A stretch of 64,000 nucleotides of DNA from Variovorax sp. Root318D1 (GTDB lineage Bacteria > Pseudomonadota > Gammaproteobacteria > Burkholderiales > Burkholderiaceae_C). The notes beneath the pieces were generated by a model. It saw only the letters and a list, made by a program, of their open reading frames with translations, was not told where the DNA came from and searched no databases. Below, piece after piece: positions 52,166 through 60,798 of the stretch; position 1 is the first letter of the stretch, and every line of letters starts with the position of its first letter. A program made the translations under genes and the position numbers. Where the stretch lies: NCBI RefSeq assembly GCF_001424835.1, contig NZ_LMCQ01000025.1, positions 1 through 64,000 of the forward strand. The letters are read 5' to 3'.

Positions 52166-53817
52166 AGGACTTCGCGGCGCTCTACCGCGAGCTCGACGCC
52201 AGCACGTCGAGCCTTGCCAAGCAAGCCGCGCTGCGGCGCTACCTGCGCGAAGCCGACCCCGCCGATGCGGCGTGGGCCGTGTACTTCCTGGCCGGCGGCA
52301 AGCCGCGCCAGCTCGTGCCCAACAAGCTGCTGCGCCTGCTCGCGCAGGAAGCGGCGGGCCTTCCCGAATGGCTCTTCGACGAGAGCTACGAGGCGGTCGG
52401 CGATTTGGCAGAAACCATCGCGCTGCTCTTGCCGCCGCCCACCGAGGCGCACGACCTCGGCTTGGCCCGCTGGGTCGAGGAGCACCTGCTGCCGCTGCGC
52501 GAAGCCGGCAAGGCGGCGCCGGACGAACTGCCCGCGCGGCTGCGTGCGCAGTGGCGGCAACTCGCGGCCGAGGAGCGGCTGGTGTACTTCAAGCTCATCA
52601 CCGGCGCGTTTCGCGTGGGCGTGTCGAAGCTGCAGGTCACGCATGCGCTCGCGGCGGTCGGCGGCATCGATCCCAAGCGCGTGGCGCAGCGGCTCATGGG
52701 CTACACCCACATCGGTGGGCGCCCGCGGGCGGAAGACTATCGCGTGCTGATCGCGCCCGAGTCGGGCGCGGAACAGGTGCAGAAGACGAGCGGGCAGCCG
52801 TACCCGTTCTTTCTTGCGCATGCGTTCAACCTGCCGGTCGAGCAGTTCGATGCCGCGCTCGGTCCGCCGTCCGACTGGATCGTCGAATGGAAGTGGGATG
52901 GCATCCGCGCGCAACTGGTGAAGCGCGCGGGCGCGGTCTGGCTGTGGTCGCGCGGCGAAGAGCTGGTGACCGAGCGCTTTCCGGAGCTTGCCGTGCTGGG
53001 CGAGGCGCTGCCCGACGGCACGGTGCTCGATGGCGAGATCGCCGTCTGGCGCGAAGACAAGGTGCAGCCCTTTGCGGAACTGCAAAAGCGCATCGGCCGC
53101 AAGACGCTGGGCGCGAAGCTGCTGCGCGAGATCCCGGTGGTGCTGCTGGCCTACGACATTCTCGAACGGGAGGGGCGCGACCTGCGCGCGCTGCCGCAGT
53201 CGGAGCGCCGGATGCTGCTCGACGAACTCGTGACGCGCGTGCAGCATCCGTCGCTGTTGCCGAGCCCGATGCTCACGGGCATCGCATGGAGCGACCTGGC
53301 GCGCCAGCGGGAAGCGGCCCGCAGCATGGGCGTGGAAGGCATGATGCTCAAGCGCCGCGACGCGCAGTACGGCGTGGGCCGTACCAAGGACGTGGGCGTG
53401 TGGTGGAAGTGGAAGATCGATCCGCTCAGCATCGACGCGGTGCTGATCTACGCGCAGCGCGGCCACGGCCGGCGCGCGAGCCTCTACAGCGACTACACCT
53501 TTGCCGTGTGGGACGGCCCGCCCGAGCAGGACGACCGCAAGCTCGTGCCCTTTGCCAAGGCCTATTCGGGCCTGACCGATGCCGAGATGGCGCGCGTGGA
53601 CGCCATCATCCGCAAGACGACGGTCGAGAGCTTCGGCCCGGTGCGCAGCGTGGAGCCCACGCTGGTGTTCGAGCTCGGCTTCGAGGGCATAGCGCGCAGC
53701 GCGCGGCACAAGAGCGGCATCGCGGTGCGCTTTCCTCGCATGCTGCGCTGGCGAGAGGACAAGCCGGTGGCAGAGGCCGATACCCTGCAGACGCTGGCCG
53801 CGCTGCTTCCATCATGA
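52162..53817 (+). CDS. ATP-dependent DNA ligase (cisplatin-damage-response type)
   Basis: 551 residues. The adenylation lysine is Lys244 in EWKWDGIRAQL (KxDG motif); DGEIAVWRED, GMMLKRRDAQYGVG and WWKWKIDPLSIDAV are nucleotidyltransferase motifs III-V. An N-terminal helical domain of about 210 residues precedes it. Bacterial ligases of this type work in repair, not replication. The gene overlaps both neighbours by four bases (exonuclease and helicase), forming a repair operon. Confidence 0.95.
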   Translation: MKDFAALYRELDASTSSLAKQAALRRYLREADPADAAWAVYFLAGGKPRQLVPNKLLRLLAQEAAGLPEWLFDESYEAVGDLAETIALLLPPPTEAHDLGLARWVEEHLLPLREAGKAAPDELPARLRAQWRQLAAEERLVYFKLITGAFRVGVSKLQVTHALAAVGGIDPKRVAQRLMGYTHIGGRPRAEDYRVLIAPESGAEQVQKTSGQPYPFFLAHAFNLPVEQFDAALGPPSDWIVEWKWDGIRAQLVKRAGAVWLWSRGEELVTERFPELAVLGEALPDGTVLDGEIAVWREDKVQPFAELQKRIGRKTLGAKLLREIPVVLLAYDILEREGRDLRALPQSERRMLLDELVTRVQHPSLLPSPMLTGIAWSDLARQREAARSMGVEGMMLKRRDAQYGVGRTKDVGVWWKWKIDPLSIDAVLIYAQRGHGRRASLYSDYTFAVWDGPPEQDDRKLVPFAKAYSGLTDAEMARVDAIIRKTTVESFGPVRSVEPTLVFELGFEGIARSARHKSGIAVRFPRMLRWREDKPVAEADTLQTLAALLPS

Positions 53818-56567
53818 CCGCCACGCCGGACCCCGCATTTCTCCCTCCCCCTCTGGGGGAGGGCAGGGGTGGGGGCAAGCGGCGTATCAAGGACCAGCCG
53901 CTTGTCGAAGGCCGCGTGCCCCCATCCCAGCCTTCCCCCAGCGGGGGAAGGAGCAAGGCAGCAGTCAAGGCGGCGCTCGATGCGTGGTTCGCCGCGCGCG
54001 GCTGGAAGCCGTTCAAGTTCCAGCGCGACGTGTGGAAAGCCATCGCCGGCGGCAAGTCCGGCATGCTGCATGCCACCACCGGCGCGGGCAAGACCTATGC
54101 CGTGTGGCTGGGCGCGCTGCAGGTGTTCTCGCAAGCCCGGAAGGAAACCGCGCGGCCCGCGTCCCCGCCGCTCACCGTGCTGTGGCTCACCCCCATGCGC
54201 GCGCTCGCGGCTGACACGCTGCGCGCGATCAAGCAGCCGCTCGAAGCTCTGGGAGACGAAGTGCACCCTTGGAGCGCCGGAGCGCGCAGCGGCGACACCT
54301 CGTCGGCCGAGCGCGCCGCGCAGAACGAGCGCCTGCCGACTGTGCTCGTCACCACGCCCGAGAGCCTTTCGCTGCTGCTCGCGCGCGCCGATGCAAGCCA
54401 GGTGCTGGGGCACGTGAAGATGGTGGTGGTCGACGAGTGGCATGAGCTGCTCGGCAACAAGCGCGGCGTGCAGGTGCAGCTGGCGCTCGCGCGGCTCAGG
54501 CGTTGGAACCCGGGACTCGCCGTCTGGGGCATGTCGGCCACGTTGGGCAACCTGCACGAGGCCATGCACGCCTTGCTCGGCGATGAAGAGGGCGTGCTGG
54601 TGCAGGGCCAGGTGCCCAAGAAATTGGTCGTCGATTCGCTGCTGCCCGGCCGCGCCGAACGCTTTCCGTGGGGCGGCCACCTGGGCCTTACGATGCTGCC
54701 GCAGGTGCTCGACGAGATTGCCGCCAGCAGCACCACGCTGGTGTTCACCAACACGCGTTCGCAGTCGGAGATCTGGTACCAGGCGATGCTCGAGGCGCGT
54801 CCCGAATGGGCCGGAATCATTGCGCTGCACCACGGCTCGCTGGACCGCGCGGTGCGCGAGTGGGTCGAGCTGGGCCTGAAGAACGGCGAGCTCAAGGCGG
54901 TGGTCTGCACGTCGAGCCTGGACCTGGGCGTGGACTTCCTGCCGGTCGAACGCGTGCTGCAGATCGGCTCGCCCAAGGGCGTGGCGCGGCTGCTGCAGCG
55001 CGCGGGGCGCTCGGGCCATGCGCCGGGACGGCCGTCGCGCGTCACGCTGGTGCCTACGCACAGCATCGAGATGGTCGAAGGCGCCGCGGCGCGCGCGGCC
55101 ATCGCGGCCGGGCACATCGAAGCGCGCCACACGCCGGCGCAGCCGCTCGACGTGCTGGTGCAGCATCTGGTGACGGTGGCGCTGGGTGGCGGCTTCATAC
55201 CCGACGACCTGTATGCGGAAGTGCGCGGCACCGCTGCCTATGCCAACCTGTCGCAGGAGAGTTGGGAATGGTGCCTGTCCTTCGTCTCGCAGGGCGGACC
55301 TTCGCTGGCCGCCTATCCGGACTATCGCCGTGCCGTGCCTGATGCCGAAGGCGTCTGGCGCGTGCCGGATGCGCGGCTCGCGCGGCGCCACCGCATGAAT
55401 ATCGGCACCATCGTGAGCGACGCCAGCATGGCCGTGCAGTACATGGGCGGCACAAAGATCGGCAGCGTCGAAGAAGGCTTTGTGGCGCGCATGAAGCCCG
55501 GCGACTGCTTCCTCTTCGGTGGCAGGTTGCTCGAGCTCGTGCGCATCCACGACATGACGGCCTGGGTGCGGCGCGCCACCGGCAAGCGCGCCGCGGTACC
55601 GCGATGGAATGGCGGGCGCATGCCGCTGTCGACCACGCTGGCCGATGCGGTGGTGCAGCAGCTCGCACTCGCCGGCGAAGGGCGCTACGAATCGCCCGAG
55701 CTGCAGTGCGTGCGGCCCTTGCTCGAAATCCAGCAGCAATGGTCAGCCCTGCCCACGCCGCAGACCCTGCTGGCCGAAACGCTCGTCACGCGCGAAGGTT
55801 CGCACCTGTTCCTCTATCCCTTTGCTGGGCGCCACGTGCACATGGGGCTCGCGAGCCTCCTGGCCTGGCGCGTGGCGCAGCACGATGCGCGAACCTTCTC
55901 TATCGCGGTGAACGACTACGGCTTCGAACTGCTGAGTGCCCTGCCGGTCGACTGGCCTGTGCTGCTGCCGCAGGTGCTGCGCCTGCCCGAAGGCGAGGAT
56001 GCGCACGCCCAGCTGCTGCACGAAGTGCTGGCCTCGCTCAACGCGGGCGAACTCGCCCAGCGCCGCTTCCGCGAGATTGCGCGCGTCTCCGGCCTGATCT
56101 TCCAGGGCTACCCTGGCGAGAAGCGCAGCAGCAGGCAGCTGCAAGCCTCGTCGTCGCTGTTCTGGGAGGTGTTCCGCAAGTACGACCCATCGAACAAGCT
56201 GCTGCTGCAGGCCGAGCAGGAGCTGCTCGCGCAAGAGCTTGAAATCGGCCGCCTGCGCGCCAGCCTTGAGCGCATGGCGACTCAGCAGTTGGTGTTGAGG
56301 ATGCTCGAACGGCCCACGCCGTTTTCGTTTCCGCTCATGGTCGAGCTGTTCCGCGAAAAGCTGTCGAACGAGAACGTGGCCGACCGCATTGCGCGCATGG
56401 TCGAGCAGCTCGAAAAAGCCGCGGGCGGCGTGGTCACCGCGGGAGGAGTCGAGCGCGTGAAGAGCACGCTGGCGTTCGGCCAGGAAGGGCCGGGCAAACC
56501 GCCGGCCGGGCCGCGCCAGGGGCGCAGGCCACCGTCGCGCCGGTCACGGCCGTTGCCGCCGCTGTGA
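53814..56567 (+). CDS. Ligase-associated DEXH-box helicase (Lhr-like)
   Basis: 917 residues from the ATG at 53814, which overlaps the ligase stop. Walker A TTGAGKT (88-94) and DEWH (207-210) define an SF2 helicase; the core is followed by the winged-helix and Lhr C-terminal regions (MSATLGNLHEAMHALLG, LLQRAGRSGHAPGRPSRVTLV). Lhr-type proteins translocate 3' to 5' on single-stranded DNA. Residues about 10-47 are encoded by palindromic repeat C and do not belong to the family, whose homology begins near LDAWFAARGWKPFKFQ. The C-terminal tail (RQGRRPPSRRSRPLPP) is basic and disordered. Confidence 0.94.
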   Translation: MTATPDPAFLPPPLGEGRGGGKRRIKDQPLVEGRVPPSQPSPSGGRSKAAVKAALDAWFAARGWKPFKFQRDVWKAIAGGKSGMLHATTGAGKTYAVWLGALQVFSQARKETARPASPPLTVLWLTPMRALAADTLRAIKQPLEALGDEVHPWSAGARSGDTSSAERAAQNERLPTVLVTTPESLSLLLARADASQVLGHVKMVVVDEWHELLGNKRGVQVQLALARLRRWNPGLAVWGMSATLGNLHEAMHALLGDEEGVLVQGQVPKKLVVDSLLPGRAERFPWGGHLGLTMLPQVLDEIAASSTTLVFTNTRSQSEIWYQAMLEARPEWAGIIALHHGSLDRAVREWVELGLKNGELKAVVCTSSLDLGVDFLPVERVLQIGSPKGVARLLQRAGRSGHAPGRPSRVTLVPTHSIEMVEGAAARAAIAAGHIEARHTPAQPLDVLVQHLVTVALGGGFIPDDLYAEVRGTAAYANLSQESWEWCLSFVSQGGPSLAAYPDYRRAVPDAEGVWRVPDARLARRHRMNIGTIVSDASMAVQYMGGTKIGSVEEGFVARMKPGDCFLFGGRLLELVRIHDMTAWVRRATGKRAAVPRWNGGRMPLSTTLADAVVQQLALAGEGRYESPELQCVRPLLEIQQQWSALPTPQTLLAETLVTREGSHLFLYPFAGRHVHMGLASLLAWRVAQHDARTFSIAVNDYGFELLSALPVDWPVLLPQVLRLPEGEDAHAQLLHEVLASLNAGELAQRRFREIARVSGLIFQGYPGEKRSSRQLQASSSLFWEVFRKYDPSNKLLLQAEQELLAQELEIGRLRASLERMATQQLVLRMLERPTPFSFPLMVELFREKLSNENVADRIARMVEQLEKAAGGVVTAGGVERVKSTLAFGQEGPGKPPAGPRQGRRPPSRRSRPLPPL
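53841..53954. repeat. Paired palindromic repeat C, inside the helicase gene 5' end
   Basis: Arms at 53841-53876 (CTCCCTCCCCCTCTGGGGGA onward) and 53918-53954 (GCCCCCATCCCAGCC then TTCCCCCAGCGG). They lie just after the helicase start codon and are translated in frame as FLPPPLGEGRGGGKRR and PPSQPSPSGGRSK. The insertion length keeps the reading frame. Confidence 0.9.
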
Positions 56568-56577
56568 GCCGCCGGGC

Positions 56578-57027
56578 TCAGCCCGCGCCGTGCGACTTGA
56601 CCCAGCGCACGATGTCCGCTGCGCCCATGGCACCGGCCTGCCGCGCGACTTCGCGGCCGCCACGAAACAGCGCCAGCGTCGGAATGCTGCGGATGTTGAA
56701 GCGCGCGCCCAGGTTGGGTACGGCTTCGGTGTCGACCTTGGCCAGCCGCACCCGCGGTTCGAGCTGGGCGGCGGCCTGTTCGTAGGCCGGCGCCATCTGG
56801 CGGCACGGGCCGCACCAGGGAGCCCAGAAGTCCACCAGCACCGGGATCTCGTTGCGCGCGATGTGGCGGTCGAAGGTCTTTTCGTCTGGCAGCGCGGTCG
56901 AATGGCCGGTGAACAGCGGCCGGTGGCAGCTGCCGCAGTCGGGCGCGCTGCCCAGCTGCGCCGCGCGCACGCGGTTGGTGGTGTGGCAGTGCGGGCAGAC
57001 GATGTGCAGCGGAGGCGTTTCGGTCAT
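56578..57027 (-). CDS. trxC: Thioredoxin 2 (TrxC-like)
   Basis: 149 residues from the ATG at 57027. A zinc-binding N-terminus CPHC...CGSC (Cys11, Cys14, Cys31, Cys34) precedes a thioredoxin domain with the active site WCGPC (Cys72, Cys75). This combination is that of thioredoxin 2, which is induced by oxidative stress in E. coli. It reduces protein disulfides in the cytoplasm. The gene is antisense to its neighbours: 10 bases downstream of the helicase stop and divergent from the PdeM gene. Confidence 0.93.
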   Translation of the reverse strand: MTETPPLHIVCPHCHTTNRVRAAQLGSAPDCGSCHRPLFTGHSTALPDEKTFDRHIARNEIPVLVDFWAPWCGPCRQMAPAYEQAAAQLEPRVRLAKVDTEAVPNLGARFNIRSIPTLALFRGGREVARQAGAMGAADIVRWVKSHGAG

Positions 57028-57103
57028 ACCGAAAAACTGGGGCTTGCGGGGTGAATTGCAAGTCGGCCGCCGTTCCCTCCATCTTTTGCGACACTCGTTG
57101 CCC

Positions 57104-57793
57104 GTGACCGCCTCTGACATTCGTCTTTCCGCGTCGGCGCTCCAGGTCCAGTGGACCGGCGAGCTGCTGCATCTGCTGCCGGAGCGCGCCCTCTGGTGGC
57201 CTGCCGGACGCGCGCTCTTCATTGCCGACCTGCACATCGGCAAGGCAGCGACCTACCGCGCGCTGGGCCAGCCGGTGCCGGGCGGCACCACGCAGCAGAA
57301 CCTGGCCCGGCTCGATGCGCTGATCGAGGAGCACGCGCCGGAGCGCCTCGTGTTTCTCGGCGACTTCCTGCATGCCGTGCAGGCTCGCACGCCCCAGGTG
57401 CTTGCGGCGCTGGCCGTCTGGCGCGCCGCGCATGCGGCCACCGCCATGACGCTGGTGCGGGGCAACCACGACAGCCGCGCGGGCGATCCGCCCGCCGCTC
57501 TCGGCATCGAGGTCGTCGACGAGCCCTATCTGCTCGGGCCTTTTGCCTGCTGCCACCATCCGCAAACGCATGCCACGCATTTCGTGCTGGCCGGGCACCT
57601 GCATCCGGTGTGCCGGCTGCACGGACCGGGGCGCGACAGCGTGCGGCTGCCGTGCTTCGCGAGCTATGCGCACCAGGCCGTGCTGCCGGCTTTTGGCGAG
57701 TTCACCGGAGGATGGTTGATGGAGCGGGCGCCGGGGACGCGCTTCTATGCGGTGGGCGGCCAGACCGTGTGGGCGCTGCCCGCATCGGACTGA
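57104..57793 (+). CDS. pdeM: Ligase-associated phosphoesterase PdeM
   Basis: 229 residues from the GTG at 57104. The metallophosphoesterase motifs are FIADLHIGKAA, FLGDFLHAVQ, LVRGNHDSRAG and VLAGHLHPVC. PdeM is known as the fourth member of the Lhr-ligase-exonuclease repair set. Here it is separated from the helicase gene by the antisense thioredoxin gene, so it needs its own promoter in the 76-base divergent gap. Alternative starts are nearby, so the N-terminus is tentative. Confidence 0.9.
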   Translation: MTASDIRLSASALQVQWTGELLHLLPERALWWPAGRALFIADLHIGKAATYRALGQPVPGGTTQQNLARLDALIEEHAPERLVFLGDFLHAVQARTPQVLAALAVWRAAHAATAMTLVRGNHDSRAGDPPAALGIEVVDEPYLLGPFACCHHPQTHATHFVLAGHLHPVCRLHGPGRDSVRLPCFASYAHQAVLPAFGEFTGGWLMERAPGTRFYAVGGQTVWALPASD

Positions 57794-57800
57794 GGGATTT

Positions 57801-57901
57801 GCTCCTTCCCCTGTTGGGGGAAGGCTGGGATGGGGGCAGGCAGAGCGTGCCCAATGGCAATGCCGCTTGCCCCCACCCCAACCCTCCCCCGGGAGGGGAG
57901 A
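57801..57901. repeat. Paired palindromic repeat D
   Basis: Arms at 57801-57837 (GCTCCTTCCCCTGTTGGGGG onward) and 57869-57901 (GCCCCCACCCCAACC then CTCCCCCGGGAG) face each other. It occupies the gap between the convergent PdeM and TPM-domain genes and may end both transcripts. The right arm is preceded by GCCGCTT, whose complement also follows the left arm of repeat C. Confidence 0.9.
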
Positions 57902-57914
57902 AAAGAAAGCAAGG

Positions 57915-58433
57915 TCAAAGAACGACGGGCGCGTCCGGCAGTTCGTTGGTGTCCGGCTGGTTGTCCGTCAGCGGAAAGTGCGTCACCAGCAAGGCCGACA
58001 TTTCTTCCAGCGCCTGCGTGAGCCCATCCTCGAAGCGGCCTTCGCGGAATGACGCGCCCATGCGTTGTGTCATCGCGGCCCATTCGGCATCGTCCACGTG
58101 CGCGTCGATCCCGCGGTCGGCCACGATCTCGATCGCGTGCTCGGCCAGCAGCAAGTAGATGAGCACGCCGTTGTTGTGCTGGGTGTCCCATACGCGGAGC
58201 TTGCCGAACAGCGTCACGGCACGCTCGCGCGCTGAGGCGTTCCGCCGCAGGTAGGACAGGGGCAAGCCCGCCTCCACGCAGATGCGGATTTCGCCGCTAT
58301 GGCGCCGCTCGCTCGCGCCGACGCGCGCCGCCAGGCGCTCCATGGCGGCATCGGGCAGCACGCGCCGCACATCGGCCTCGTCCATCCACTGGTGGCGCCA
58401 GATGCGGCCGAGCTTCGAGAAGAGCGATGCCAT
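57915..58433 (-). CDS. TPM-domain protein (second of the pair)
   Basis: 172 residues from the ATG at 58433 (a TTG lies nine bases earlier). It has the TPM (phosphatase-like) core: GEIRICVEAGLPL, RVWDTQHNNGVLIYLLLAEHAIEIVADRGI and WAAMTQRMGASFREG. No signal peptide or membrane helix is seen, unlike its neighbour. TPM proteins are often encoded with LemA, as here. The start overlaps the upstream TPM gene stop by only a few bases, and the precise function is unknown. Confidence 0.85.
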   Translation of the reverse strand: MASLFSKLGRIWRHQWMDEADVRRVLPDAAMERLAARVGASERRHSGEIRICVEAGLPLSYLRRNASARERAVTLFGKLRVWDTQHNNGVLIYLLLAEHAIEIVADRGIDAHVDDAEWAAMTQRMGASFREGRFEDGLTQALEEMSALLVTHFPLTDNQPDTNELPDAPVVL

Positions 58434-58435
58434 GC

Positions 58436-59365
58436 CTACCAATCCCCCGAGGCGCCGCCGCCCCCGAAATCGCCGCCGCCGCCGGAGCTGAAGCCACCGC
58501 CTCCGGTGCTGCCGCCACTGCTCCAGCCGCCACCGCCACCGCCGCCACCCCAGCCTCCGAAGCCGCCACCACCACCGCCGCGGCGCCCGGCACCCGCCGT
58601 GGCCGCGGCCGAGAACAGCGACACCATGAGGGCGACAAAGCCCGCCAGCACCGCGATGACCACGCTGGTCGTGAGGAAGAAGGCCACCGCGCCGATGCCG
58701 CCGCCCATGACCACCGATCCCAGCTTCTTGCCGACGATCGAGCGCACGATGGGCGCCGCGATGAAGACGCCGACGAACAGGAAGATCGCAAGGTTCTCCC
58801 AGTCGATTCCGTCACTGGCGTCTTGGTTCTTGCCGCTGGCAGGCGCCGGTAGCGCCTCGCCATCGACCAGCCCGATGAGCCGGGCCACCGCCGCGTTCAG
58901 CCCACCCGCAAAGTCGTTGTTGCGGAAGCGCGGCTTCATCTCCTCGTCGATGATGCGGATAGCCGCCAGATCAGGCACCGCGCCTTCGAGCGTCTTGGCC
59001 ACTTCGATGCGCATCTTGCGGTCGTTCTTGGCCACGATCACCAGGATGCCGTCGCCGACCTCCTTGCGCCCGATCTTCCAGGCATTGCCAACGCGGTTGG
59101 CATAGCTCGCAATGTCTTCGGGCTGCGTGGTGGCCACCATCAGCACCACGATCTGCGAACCCTTGCGCTGCTCGAAAGCGGCCAGCTTGGCTTCGAGATC
59201 GGCGCGCTCCGATTCGGCCAACGTCTGGGTCTGGTCGATCACCCGCGACGTGAGCGTGGGCACCGGCAGCAGGTCCTGCGCCCAGGCGGTTGTCGCAAGG
59301 CCCGCCCACGCCATCGCCGCCAGCAGCACGGCGGCCAGCGCACGGCGGATCAGGGCAAGTGCCAT
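58436..59365 (-). CDS. TPM-domain protein with glycine-rich tail (YgcG-like)
   Basis: 309 residues. A signal peptide (AVLLAAMAWAGLATTAWAQ) precedes the TPM domain (LTSRVIDQTQTLAESERADL, GSQIVVLMVATTQPEDI, GRKEVGDGILVIVAKNDRKM). Two membrane segments follow (about 195-215 and 225-250), then a tail of more than 50 residues that is almost wholly Gly, Ser and Trp. This is the standard YgcG/TPM architecture. It probably faces the periplasm through its N-terminal domain. Its start is 12 bases after lemA. Confidence 0.92.
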   Translation of the reverse strand: MALALIRRALAAVLLAAMAWAGLATTAWAQDLLPVPTLTSRVIDQTQTLAESERADLEAKLAAFEQRKGSQIVVLMVATTQPEDIASYANRVGNAWKIGRKEVGDGILVIVAKNDRKMRIEVAKTLEGAVPDLAAIRIIDEEMKPRFRNNDFAGGLNAAVARLIGLVDGEALPAPASGKNQDASDGIDWENLAIFLFVGVFIAAPIVRSIVGKKLGSVVMGGGIGAVAFFLTTSVVIAVLAGFVALMVSLFSAAATAGAGRRGGGGGGFGGWGGGGGGGGWSSGGSTGGGGFSSGGGGDFGGGGASGDW

Positions 59366-59377
59366 CGGGCGGGGGTC

Positions 59378-59980
59378 TTACTTCTTGGGTGTACTGAAGT
59401 CGACCGTGGGAGGCGTCGAGATCTGCGCTTCGTTCTGCACCGAGAAGTTGGGCTTGGGGTCGTAGCTGAAGATCTTGGCGGTGATGTTGGTCGGGAAGCT
59501 GCGCGCCAGCACGTTGTACTTCTGCACGGTCTCGATGTAGCGGTTGCGCGCCACGGTGATGCGGTTCTCGGTCCCCTCGAGCGTCACGCGCAAGTCACGG
59601 AAAGCCTGGTTGGCCTTCAGCTCCGGATAGCGCTCCGCCACCACCATGAGCCGCGACAGCGCGGAGGAAAGCTCGCCCTGCGCCTGCTGGAACTTGTTGA
59701 AGGCTTCCGGGTTGTTGAGCGTCTCGGGCGTCACCTGGATCGAGGTGGCCTTGGCGCGCGCCTCGATCACCTTGGTGAGGGTGTCCTGCTCGAAGCTGGC
59801 TTCGCCCTTCACGGTGGCCACGATGTTCGGCACCAGGTCGGCGCGCCGCTGGTACTGGTTGAGCACCTCGCTCCAGGCCGACTTGCTGGCCTCGTCGAGC
59901 GACTGGAAATCGTTGTAGCCGCATCCGCTCAGGGACAGGGCCGCAGCAAGAATCAGGAACCAGCGTTTCACGATCGACAT
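59378..59980 (-). CDS. lemA: LemA family lipoprotein
   Basis: 200 residues from the ATG at 59980. That start is preferred to the one six bases upstream because GGAGGT then has 8-base spacing. The signal ends in LSLSGC, a lipobox (Cys20). The helical LemA core has YQRRADLVPNIVATVKG and FQQAQGELSSALSRLMVVAE. LemA proteins are anchored helical bundles of unknown biochemical role. It leads the LemA-TPM-TPM operon and is divergent from the NAD(P)-binding gene across 46 bases. Confidence 0.92.
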   Translation of the reverse strand: MSIVKRWFLILAAALSLSGCGYNDFQSLDEASKSAWSEVLNQYQRRADLVPNIVATVKGEASFEQDTLTKVIEARAKATSIQVTPETLNNPEAFNKFQQAQGELSSALSRLMVVAERYPELKANQAFRDLRVTLEGTENRITVARNRYIETVQKYNVLARSFPTNITAKIFSYDPKPNFSVQNEAQISTPPTVDFSTPKK

Positions 59981-60026
59981 TTGCATTACCTCCGCAGAAT
60001 TGCCGGAAGGTAGCATAGATGTCTCC

Positions 60027-60794
60027 ATGGCCATCGATCCACTTCAAGCGCTGCAGGCTGCCAACCGCTCGGGCGTATCCGTGGCCGCCGCCAACTCCGC
60101 CAACGCCGGCACCCTGCTGATTGCCGGCGCGACCGGCGCCTTGGGGCAGGAGCTGCTGCGCCGGCTCGCGGGCAGTCATCGTTTCGCCCATGTGCGCGTG
60201 CTGTCGCGCGAACCCATTCGCGACGGAATGCGCGGCGTCGAAAGCTGCCTGAGCCCGGACCTCCCGATCGCGCAATGGCCGCTCACCTCGGCCGACACCG
60301 CGGTGATCGCCTTCGACCCGCCGCGGATGTACCACGACCGCGAGCGCGCGCTCTGGATGCCGCAGCCTTCGGACCTGCCCGAACTCTCGCGTTGGCTGCG
60401 CGCCTGCGGCGTGCGGACGCTGGCCATCGTGCAGCCGCACGACCAGGGCAAGCTGCCCGAGGCGCTCAAGCGCGGCCTTGCGAGCCTCGACGAGCAGGCC
60501 GTGGTCGCCAACGGCTTCGATCGCGTGATCCTCGTGCGCTCGGCGCGCAAGCCGCTGAACGCGAAGTTCGCCAACCCCGCGGAAAGGCTTGCTGCCTGGA
60601 TGCTGTCCATCGTGCGCTTCATGGTGCCGAGCAGCGAGCAACCGGTGCGCGCTGCCAAGGTGGCCGAGCTGGTCGACCTGTCGCTGCGCATCGCGCCGCC
60701 CGGCGTGCACGTGGCGGCGCCCGAGGTCGTGTGGGAGTCCGCGCAAGGCGACATGCACGCCGTCGCCCGGCGCTGGCTGGGTCTGGCCGGCTGA
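60027..60794 (+). CDS. NAD(P)-binding Rossmann-fold protein
   Basis: 255 residues from the ATG at 60027. TLLIAGATGALGQELLRRLAG is the nucleotide-binding motif (GxxGxxG) of atypical short-chain dehydrogenases or NmrA-like proteins. The usual Tyr-x-x-x-Lys pair was not found, so it may be a sensor or a non-enzymatic redox-linked protein. It shares a 46-base divergent gap with lemA and converges on the hydrolase gene with only four bases between. Confidence 0.78.
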   Translation: MAIDPLQALQAANRSGVSVAAANSANAGTLLIAGATGALGQELLRRLAGSHRFAHVRVLSREPIRDGMRGVESCLSPDLPIAQWPLTSADTAVIAFDPPRMYHDRERALWMPQPSDLPELSRWLRACGVRTLAIVQPHDQGKLPEALKRGLASLDEQAVVANGFDRVILVRSARKPLNAKFANPAERLAAWMLSIVRFMVPSSEQPVRAAKVAELVDLSLRIAPPGVHVAAPEVVWESAQGDMHAVARRWLGLAG

Positions 60795-60798
60795 GCTG

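Noticed and set aside
52041..53813. Extension of the helicase frame upstream through the ligase gene
   Set aside because: The frame is open for 591 codons but overlaps the ligase and exonuclease genes in another frame; the ATG at 53814, in an ATGA overlap, is the sensible start.
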